Program-made: the position numbers and the translations under genes | Notes under the pieces: model-generated | What the model saw: the letters and a program-made list of their open reading frames with translations, nothing else | What the model was told of the DNA's origin: nothing | Databases searched by the model: none | Shown here: positions 1 through 5,280 of the stretch, piece after piece | Layout of the letters: each line of letters opens with the position of its first letter | Numbering within the stretch: position 1 is the stretch's first letter | Origin: Bacteroidales bacterium GP1 | GTDB taxonomy: Bacteria > Bacteroidota > Bacteroidia > Bacteroidales > Muribaculaceae | Direction: 5' to 3' | Assembly (NCBI GenBank): GCA_001701105.1 | Contig: DAAI01000004.1 | Location: forward strand, 1-9,717 | DNA length: 9,717 nt

Positions 1-23
1 ATATTACGTCTAACAAGGGGATT

Positions 24-251
24 TTATAGATTAATCCGATTGCCGGGATCTAACCTCATTGGTTCCACATCACAAAATATTGAATCAGGAATTATGACCG
101 GATCGGATATTTGGAGTTCCCCATCTTCAGCAATATGATTGACAATAGGAGTCTCTGCCGATTGGGAATATGAAGCCTCCGAACCTACTGCTATCAAGAC
201 CGGAATCAGCACCACGAGGATGAAATCTTGCATATTTTTGAGCTTATTCAT
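24..251 (-). CDS. Small exported orphan peptide, 75 residues
   Basis: I do not recognise this protein. It begins with a short basic region (K3, K5), then a hydrophobic stretch at about residues 10-24 and a small, polar A-S-Y-S-Q-S segment. This fits a Sec signal peptide cleaved near residues 26-31, leaving a mature peptide of about 45 residues. The mature part is acidic, rich in D, E, I and P, with one cysteine (C60) and a basic end (R66, R72). I chose the ATG at 251 because an AGAAGG-like ribosome site lies about 8 bases upstream. An in-frame ATG 11 codons earlier would put charged residues before the signal and has no such site. No lipobox is present, so export to the periplasm or outside is inferred. 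It is transcribed away from the gene at 702. No CAAAnnTA (minus-strand -7 box) was found upstream and no terminator is visible before the window edge. A single membrane anchor is an alternative reading. Confidence 0.6.
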   Translation of the reverse strand: MNKLKNMQDFILVVLIPVLIAVGSEASYSQSAETPIVNHIAEDGELQISDPVIIPDSIFCDVEPMRLDPGNRINL

Positions 252-362
252 AGTATATATCCTTCTTTTATCATAACGTAGCATTGTCTCTGTTTATATC
301 CGGAGCCATATTTACAGACACATTTTCATCCCCGACAATCGATAATATTTTTTCTCATTATC

Positions 363-393
363 TTTGTCATGTCAGGATTAATCATTATTTTTG
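363..393 (+). promoter_or_regulatory. Bacteroidetes-type promoter, forward
   Basis: TTTG at 363-366 is followed after 19 bases by TATTTTTG at 386-393, a full match to the Bacteroidetes primary sigma factor consensus (TTTG around -33, TAnnTTTG around -7). Transcription would start near 400 and run toward the gene at 702, giving a leader of about 300 nt that contains the structured element at 516-656. A second perfect -7 match, TATCTTTG at 359-366, overlaps the -33 box but has no -33 partner of its own. Confidence 0.6.
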
Positions 394-515
394 CCATGTG
401 AATCCGTCATATTGTTTCGGATTTAATCCACATACTATTTTCATAATTAGGAATGACGCTTAAAACGCCTTCTTAAATCTCGCAATCCTTTAAGGTTTAT
501 GTACTGACATTTCGC

Positions 516-656
516 GGATAACAATTCAATAATTTTTCAACAACAGGAATGTTGCAGGCCATTGGTATGTCTTGCCAATCGGAGCCGCAACGGGTGCACT
601 ATGACGTATTGAAAAATTGTGCCGGAAAGCCGCGCACATAAATTGAATTGTTAACC
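516..656 (+). promoter_or_regulatory. Structured element with three-way-junction fold, candidate leader RNA
   Basis: Helices read directly from the sequence: P1 pairs 519-529 with 643-653 (11 bp perfect, extended by GG/CC at 516-517 and 655-656 across one mismatch). P2 pairs 531-540 with 609-618 (10 bp perfect). P3, inside P2, pairs 551-555 with 587-591, 557-559 with 584-586 and 561-567 with 573-579 (one G-U). P4 pairs 619-625 with 630-637, with one bulged C and an AAAG loop. P1, P2 and P4 meet with linkers of only 1, 0 and 5 nt, as expected for a real junction. The element lies downstream of the promoter at 363-393 and ends 45 bases before the gene at 702, so a cis-regulatory leader is the favoured reading. 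A free small RNA or a DNA element with inverted ends is also possible. I match it to no known riboswitch family. The strand is inferred from the promoter. Confidence 0.5.
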
Positions 657-674
657 TACGGCTTCCTATCTTTA
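643..674 (+). promoter_or_regulatory. Possible second promoter close to the gene at 702
   Basis: TATCTTTA at 667-674 matches seven of the eight positions of the -7 box TAnnTTTG (last base A instead of G). TTG occurs 21 bases (643-645) or 16 bases (648-650) upstream, neither at the best spacing. It would give a short leader of about 20 nt and bypass the structured element, whose last helix strand it overlaps. It is clearly weaker than the site at 363-393. Confidence 0.25.
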
Positions 675-701
675 GCGATGTCGTAATAAAAAGAAGCAGT
701 T

Positions 702-1094
702 ATGAAAATAGAAAATCTCTTTCTCGTAAGCCATGTCTTAAACTCCGATGAGGATTCTTCCGTGATTGAGGATCTTTATGCAGGATACTCTCCTGCGCTT
801 AATCTCATTATTGCAGTTACCTACACGGATTATGACAACCCCGACTACAACTGCATCACTTACGCCGAGATTAAGAAAGGAAACGCTTATAAACTCTCTC
901 GACGTCTGCGAGTGGCAATGAAAGATCTTCCGAACTACATCGCTTCATCACTTGATGATTATCAGGAAATCATCAATCCACGCCCATCGGATGTGAGCAG
1001 ATGCTTCGCTGAAATATTAGATTGTCTCGTGGAGGAAGGATGCAGATTCCGGATCGTTAGAATCCAATCAAAGAACGGATTAGTAGCCTGCTGA
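702..1094 (+). CDS. Uncharacterised cytosolic protein, 130 residues
   Basis: I do not recognise this protein. It has no signal peptide or membrane segment, so it is probably cytosolic. The first half (about residues 5-60) reads as alternating strands and turns, with an aromatic and acidic stretch Y-T-D-Y-D-N-P-D-Y-N around residue 45. The middle (about 58-76) is basic (K-L-S-R-R-L-R-V) and could contact nucleic acid, though this is only a guess from charge. The last third looks alpha-helical, with cysteines in R-C-F, D-C-L and G-C-R contexts and one at the C-terminus. The ATG at 702 has an AAGAAG-like ribosome site 7 bases upstream. A strong terminator begins 3 bases after the TGA, so the gene looks monocistronic and transcribed. 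The upstream leader holds a branched structured element, which suggests post-transcriptional control. A minus-strand frame overlapping its 3' end (962-1192) runs through the terminator and looks like a shadow. Confidence 0.7.
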   Translation: MKIENLFLVSHVLNSDEDSSVIEDLYAGYSPALNLIIAVTYTDYDNPDYNCITYAEIKKGNAYKLSRRLRVAMKDLPNYIASSLDDYQEIINPRPSDVSRCFAEILDCLVEEGCRFRIVRIQSKNGLVAC

Positions 1095-1097
1095 GCT

Positions 1098-1148
1098 GCA
1101 AAGAGAGGATAGGCCGACAATGGGCTTATCCTCTCTTTGCATATTTTT
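1098..1148 (+). terminator. Strong intrinsic terminator of the gene at 702
   Basis: An 18-bp stem pairs 1098-1115 with 1123-1140 (17 Watson-Crick pairs and one G-U) around a 7-nt loop, followed by five T residues at 1144-1148. It starts 3 bases after the stop codon of the 130-residue protein gene. The AT-rich 3' flank makes the forward direction the functional one. Confidence 0.88.
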
Positions 1149-1303
1149 ACCCGACATAGAAATGATCCAACTTTAACAGAGCCAACCGACAAATGAAGCC
1201 AAATAAGGTGAATAAAGAAATCGACAGAATGGAATTATTTATATCAATTGCCACCATACCCGCCAGCACCCTCTCCGCTGCCTGTAAAAAAATTCCATCA
1301 CCG

Positions 1304-1329
1304 CGACAATTTCTTTCGACAATTTCTTT
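1304..1329. repeat. Two perfect tandem copies of a 13-bp unit
   Basis: CGACAATTTCTTT occurs at 1304-1316 and again directly at 1317-1329 with no mismatch. It lies just upstream of the -7-like box at 1374-1381. It may be replication slippage in decaying sequence or a duplicated protein-binding site; the sequence alone does not decide. Confidence 0.8.
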
Positions 1330-1389
1330 TTAATATCTTCTCTCTTGATAGTCAAAGTCTCATATATTTTGATTAACTTTGCATTATAA

Positions 1390-1720
1390 TATAACGTCAA
1401 ATCTGAGAATGACCAATCAATAGACAAAGACATACGGTGAGAGCCGAAACCCTTTGAGAACATCCTTGTAGTCGTTACAGGCTTTGGTCGGCCTTCAGAT
1501 ACTACCAAGGGAGTGTTTCGCCTTATAAACTATGACCGATAACGCTGTCGACATAAAAGAGAACGATATTCTGGCTATTTCGCCTGAATTGCTCGCTATG
1601 TTGCTCAAAGACCCTGACCATTTAATAAATTGCCTCTCACCGGGGTGATATGCCATCGACACCTTTCAGCCATCATTTGATGTTGAGCACTTCTCGTATA
1701 TAGGCTCAGATAGGTGCTAA
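1390..1720 (+). pseudogene. Stop-interrupted coding remnant(s), possibly lost accessory gene
   Basis: Two adjacent forward frames have protein-like composition but are broken. The first is open at 1390-1437, stopped by TGA at 1438-1440, then open for 33 codons (E-P-K-P-F-E-N-I-L-V-V-V-T-G-F-G...) to a TAA at 1540-1542; it has no ATG. The second starts at the ATG at 1532, overlapping the first by 11 bases, and runs 38 codons to a TGA at 1646-1648. It then stays open in frame for 23 more codons to a TAA at 1718-1720. The segment I-S-P-E-L-L-A-M-L-L-K-D in the second frame reminds me of the N-terminus of Bacteroidales restriction-modification methylase subunits (typically I-T-P-E-L-L-x-x-L-L-K-D). 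That comes from memory over about a dozen residues, so it is weak. The overlap suggests two formerly coupled genes. Chance open frames remain possible. Confidence 0.3.
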
Positions 1721-1746
1721 AGTATCATGCTAAAATGGGTGCTAAA
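1713..1746. repeat. Three TGCTAAA direct repeats
   Basis: TGCTAAA occurs at 1715-1721, 1728-1734 and 1740-1746, with unit starts 13 and 12 bases apart. The outer two copies share the longer GGTGCTAAA. The last runs into a short AT palindrome (AAAAATT at 1744-1750, AATTTTT at 1753-1759). Near-helical spacing would suit an operator or iteron-like site, but no adjacent intact gene explains it. Confidence 0.55.
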
Positions 1747-1869
1747 AATTTGAATTTTTGTTGCCTAAAAAGGAGAAGTGATTGATTGTCTATTGCGATT
1801 TTAGCGTAAGGAGCTCGACTGTGAGAAGACATGTCTGGAGTAAATCAGACCGATTTGCATAATGTATTT

Positions 1870-1895
1870 GAGGGAGACGGCTCGCCATCTCCCTC
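1870..1895 (-). terminator. Hairpin terminator after the beta-galactosidase gene
   Basis: An 8-bp perfect stem (1870-1877 with 1888-1895) continues across one mismatch with a 2-bp GG/CC pair and a CTCG loop. It begins 10 bases past the beta-galactosidase stop codon on the minus strand. The sequence after it on that strand lacks a strong T tract, so termination efficiency is uncertain. Its position still makes it the natural 3' end of that transcript. Confidence 0.6.
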
Positions 1896-1905
1896 TTCTG
1901 CTTGC

Positions 1906-4900
1906 TTAAAGATTCTTTACTTGATGTGTTACCGGTTTCAACATTATCCGGAATGTATAGTTGCCATAAGGCACTCGGTATTCAGGCCTTGCTATTGCGC
2001 CCCAACTGTTCTCGCATGCCAGACCCATATGCACTTTATCGAGGCATACATTAGTATAATCCACCTTTTGTATTTCCGGACTATGAGTATTTTGCTTTAT
2101 TATTCCGCCGTCAAGGCTCTCTATCGAATAATTCAGGGCCGAGGCACTGAAAGGCTCGTCGGATATGAACTCGAGTCCACTCCCGCTCTTGTCGAGCTGC
2201 TTCCAATAGCGTACATCTGTCTTCAACCCCGTCTCCTGCGCCCGGACGTAAGGATAGAATTGTTCGGCTACACTTTGATTATAAAGTCCTACGAAGGTGG
2301 AATTGTTTCTATCCCAATAATTCTCAATCGGGCCTCTGCCATAATATTCTATAGCGTTATATTTCTCCGGCATCTGAAGCTGCAATCCGAACCGGAACAT
2401 ATTAGGCACTTCCTTTCCCTCTGTTACTTTGAAATCCTCTGTCACCAAAACCTCCCCTCCGGCATTGATCACATAACCCATAGTCAACTTTCCGGCTACC
2501 TCCGGCATATCATATTCGGCTTTCACAAATATCAGTCCGTCTTTTTCTTCAGACGTCATGCCGGTGAGCCTGATTTCCGGATTTTTCCATACCCGATATT
2601 TCTGCTGAAGCCATGCGCCATAGTCATTATCCGTAGGAGGACGCCAGAAATTAGGGGTGAGTGCTCCCCCTTCGTTTATCAGCTCCTTGCCATTGACAAC
2701 AAAGCTGCACAGATATCCATTACCTCTGTTAAATTCAATCCGGAAATTATCTCCGTTCACTCCCAATACATTGGCCTGGCGATTGTCGATTACCGGAGTA
2801 CCCGATGTATTATTTGCTTCCTTGGTGCCTTTCATATCAAGATTATTTGAGGCAACCTCATTGAGTGCGAATTGCTGCCGAGCCATGATATGCCCTGCCG
2901 GAAGAAGGCCGTCAGATTCTTTCAGTACATAATATACATTAAGCATCCATTCCCCTTCATCGCTTATGGAGCCGTAAGGAATGGTAATATCGGCAGTCTT
3001 TCCCGGAGCCACTTCTATTTTGTCAATTTGCCCCGTGCGTACCGGCACTCCATTATTAAGAAGTGTCCAATCAAGCCGTGTATCACTAAGATCCTTGAAA
3101 AAGTTCTCATTATATATCTGAATCTTCCCTTCCTTTAGGTTCAGCGGATTTGTCCATATATTCTGATAGTAATAGGCTATTTCATCGGCGTGCGGATTTG
3201 GTATCCGATCCGGGTTTACCACTCCGTTTACGCAGAAATTCTGATCAGAGGCATCATATTTATTGAAGTCGCCTCCATATCCATATATTTCCACGCCATC
3301 CTTTCCTTTCTTTCTTACAGCCTGATCCACAAAATCCCATATGAATCCACCTTGAAGATTCGGATATTTACGTATAATATCCCAATATTCCTTGAAGCCT
3401 CCGAGTGAATTTCCCATTGCATGGGCATATTCGCATTGTATCAAGGGCATCGTGGCATCGGTCCGCTCACCCCACCATTTCATTCCGTCATATCCGAAAT
3501 ACATCGGACAGAATATATCCGTCTTGCCCTCTTGCCCGGCTCTTTCGTACTGCACAGGCCGGCTTGGATCTTCGTTCTTAACCCAATTGTAGCATTCTTC
3601 AAAATTAGGCCCATAGCCTGCTTCATTTCCTAAACTCCAGAATATTATGGCCGGATGATTGAAATTGCCTGCCACATTCCGGGTGTTGCGTTCCATATGA
3701 GCCTTGGCATACTTGGGTTCTTTTGCCAGAGTGCTTTCACCATATCCCATTCCGTGGCTCTCAATATTTGCCTCAGCCACCATATAAATCCCATATTTAT
3801 CACATAGATCATAGAAATATGGATCATCAGGATAATGACAAGTCCTCACTGCATTCATATTGAGTTGCTTCATCAGCTGCACATCCTGCAACATTCTTTC
3901 CCGGCTTACCACGTATCCGCCATCCGGATCAAGCTCGTGCCTGTCGGCCCCCTTAAAAAGGACGGGCTGGCCGTTTACAAGCACCTGGTCTTTCACCCGC
4001 TCTATTTTACGGAAGCCTACATTTACCGGGATCACTTCATCGTTACCATCCATAGTGGCAGTAAGCGTGTAAAGATAAGGAAGCTCCGCGCTCCATTTGT
4101 TCACATCGGCCACTTTCATCACCGTCCTACCACTCTTGGAGGTATTACCCGTGGCAACCACCTTGCCTGAGGCATCGGAAAGAGTAAGGCTTACCGGTGC
4201 ATTTTTCGTAAGGGTAAGATCGATATTAAGCACTCCATCTTTATAAGCGTTCTCAAGATCAGGAGTGACCCGGATATCGGCCACCCGCTTTTTATCGCGG
4301 GCGAATAGATAACAGTCACGCCCTACTCCGGCAAATCGCAAGAAATCCTGATCTTCAAGATATGTGCCGTCACACCAACGGAACACTTGAAACGCAATCA
4401 GATTTTCTTCTCCCGGTTTCATATATTTAGTGACATCGAACTCTGCAGCCAGCTTGCTATCTTCAGAATATCCTACAAATTGACCATTGACCCATAGATA
4501 AATATTTGAAGTCACCGACCCAAAGTGAGCGAAAATCTCTTTCGCCTGCCAATCAGACGGAACCCGGATCTCACGCCTATATGTGCCCACATGATTATCC
4601 TTATCAGGCACTTCCGGCGGGTTGCTCCGGAATTGATTGCGCCATGCATACCCAATATTAAGATATACCGGATCGCCATATCCATTAAGCTCCCATACAC
4701 CGGGCACCTGCATCGTGGCCCATCCGCGGTCGTTGAAATCTTTTTTCCAAAACTCCGTCGGACGCTGGGATGCGTCGTTCACCCAGTTGAATTTCCATTG
4801 TCCGTTAAGACTCAAATAGTTGCTCGACAATCGTTTGTCGCGTTGTGCAAGAGCTGATTCTCCGGCCTTGAATGCGAAATCCATAGCTCGCATAGGCGCT

Positions 4901-5004
4901 CTATTCACGGCATTAATCGTCGGATCCTGCCATTCCCGGAAGTTTTGTGCAGTCATTCCAAGGGCAATCGATCCGGCGACCATTGTCATTATCAAAATCC
5001 TCAT
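1906..5004 (-). CDS. lacZ: Exported GH2 beta-galactosidase (LacZ type)
   Basis: This enzyme hydrolyses terminal beta-D-galactosyl residues by a retaining mechanism. The 1032 residues match the usual LacZ length. Order: signal peptide (1-19, cut near M-T-A|Q); sugar-binding jelly roll (about 60-235); Ig-like domain (about 240-335); TIM barrel (about 336-620); a second beta-sandwich (about 630-720); C-terminal galactosidase beta-sandwich (about 745-1024). The acid/base is E461 in S-L-G-N-E and the nucleophile E525 in L-I-Q-C-E-Y-A-H-A-M-G-N. The Mg site corresponds to E415 and H417. D212, H356, H390, H528, W556, N593 and W1001 align by motif with active-site residues of the E. coli enzyme. The signal peptide implies periplasmic or surface action, as for many Bacteroidales glycan GH2s, and unlike cytosolic E. 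coli LacZ. The ATG at 5004 gives the signal peptide and lies about 50 bases from a good promoter. No SusC/SusD pair or regulator is adjacent. Its natural substrate may be a host or plant galactoside rather than lactose; other GH2 specificities are less likely. Confidence 0.95.
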   Translation of the reverse strand: MRILIMTMVAGSIALGMTAQNFREWQDPTINAVNRAPMRAMDFAFKAGESALAQRDKRLSSNYLSLNGQWKFNWVNDASQRPTEFWKKDFNDRGWATMQVPGVWELNGYGDPVYLNIGYAWRNQFRSNPPEVPDKDNHVGTYRREIRVPSDWQAKEIFAHFGSVTSNIYLWVNGQFVGYSEDSKLAAEFDVTKYMKPGEENLIAFQVFRWCDGTYLEDQDFLRFAGVGRDCYLFARDKKRVADIRVTPDLENAYKDGVLNIDLTLTKNAPVSLTLSDASGKVVATGNTSKSGRTVMKVADVNKWSAELPYLYTLTATMDGNDEVIPVNVGFRKIERVKDQVLVNGQPVLFKGADRHELDPDGGYVVSRERMLQDVQLMKQLNMNAVRTCHYPDDPYFYDLCDKYGIYMVAEANIESHGMGYGESTLAKEPKYAKAHMERNTRNVAGNFNHPAIIFWSLGNEAGYGPNFEECYNWVKNEDPSRPVQYERAGQEGKTDIFCPMYFGYDGMKWWGERTDATMPLIQCEYAHAMGNSLGGFKEYWDIIRKYPNLQGGFIWDFVDQAVRKKGKDGVEIYGYGGDFNKYDASDQNFCVNGVVNPDRIPNPHADEIAYYYQNIWTNPLNLKEGKIQIYNENFFKDLSDTRLDWTLLNNGVPVRTGQIDKIEVAPGKTADITIPYGSISDEGEWMLNVYYVLKESDGLLPAGHIMARQQFALNEVASNNLDMKGTKEANNTSGTPVIDNRQANVLGVNGDNFRIEFNRGNGYLCSFVVNGKELINEGGALTPNFWRPPTDNDYGAWLQQKYRVWKNPEIRLTGMTSEEKDGLIFVKAEYDMPEVAGKLTMGYVINAGGEVLVTEDFKVTEGKEVPNMFRFGLQLQMPEKYNAIEYYGRGPIENYWDRNNSTFVGLYNQSVAEQFYPYVRAQETGLKTDVRYWKQLDKSGSGLEFISDEPFSASALNYSIESLDGGIIKQNTHSPEIQKVDYTNVCLDKVHMGLACENSWGAIARPEYRVPYGNYTFRIMLKPVTHQVKNL

Positions 5005-5062
5005 GATCGTTTTAGGTTATAAATTTTTTATTGATTACTATTGGCCGTATTTTGTTCATTTA

Positions 5063-5094
5063 CAAAATTAGCATTTTCCACACTCCTCTCCAAA
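5063..5094 (-). promoter_or_regulatory. Promoter of the beta-galactosidase gene
   Basis: On the minus strand, TTTG (5094-5091) is followed after 20 bases by TAATTTTG (5070-5063), a full Bacteroidetes consensus match. Transcription would begin near 5056, leaving a leader of about 50 nt before the ATG at 5004. The leader is A/T-rich without a Shine-Dalgarno sequence, as is usual in this phylum. Confidence 0.72.
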
Positions 5095-5194
5095 TGTGCT
5101 ACGTCATTTCCATCTCTTTCCATTAATAATATGCCGAATTTTATTGAATCTATAATCTTACAGCAGCTTCTTCAAATACTATCGCCCTCATTCT

Positions 5195-5226
5195 TTTGCA
5201 TATATTTGTAATTTGTTGTAATTTTG
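5195..5226 (+). promoter_or_regulatory. Promoter of the lipoprotein/barrel operon
   Basis: TTTG at 5195-5198 is followed after 20 bases by TAATTTTG at 5219-5226, again a full consensus match. Transcription would start near 5232, about 50 nt before the ATG at 5281. Another perfect -7 match, TATATTTG at 5201-5208, lies just upstream but has no -33 partner. The site is back to back with the beta-galactosidase promoter (5063-5094). The roughly 100 bp between the two core promoters shows no obvious operator palindrome. Confidence 0.72.
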
Positions 5227-5280
5227 CACCGGCAAAAATAATTATTGACCATTAACACACTCTAACCAAACACAAATTCT

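Larger units (their letters stand above)
1149..1869. other. Gene-poor stretch with decayed sequence and short repeats
   Basis: No intact gene is convincing in this roughly 0.7-kb stretch between the terminator of the gene at 702 and the 3' hairpin of the beta-galactosidase gene. It contains a 46-codon open frame at 1193-1333 with no visible ribosome site, a tandem 13-bp repeat (1304-1329), an isolated promoter-like -7 box TAACTTTG (1374-1381) with no well-placed -33 box, a stop-interrupted coding remnant (about 1390-1720), three TGCTAAA motifs (1715-1746) and an AT-rich palindrome (1744-1759). Together these look like a decayed insertion or lost gene, but no element ends or target-site duplications were identified. 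Confidence 0.5.

Noticed and set aside
516..656. The structured element as a MITE with terminal inverted repeats
   Set aside because: The ends are inverted repeats of about 14 bp, but no target-site duplication is visible in the flanks. The inner helices and tight junction fit an RNA fold better. It is not excluded without a genome-wide copy count.
962..1192. A 76-codon minus-strand open frame
   Set aside because: It passes through the strong terminator stem and overlaps the 3' part of the better supported gene at 702, so it would be transcribed through its own hairpin.
1239..1508. An 89-codon minus-strand open frame
   Set aside because: It has no ribosome site and no recognisable motif, spans the tandem 13-bp repeat, and lies opposite the forward coding remnant. 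It is most likely chance.
1831..2850. A 339-codon forward open frame
   Set aside because: It runs antisense through the 3' end of the beta-galactosidase gene, which has unambiguous family motifs. Its translation is rich in I, C, H, R and Y with no domain, as expected of a shadow frame.
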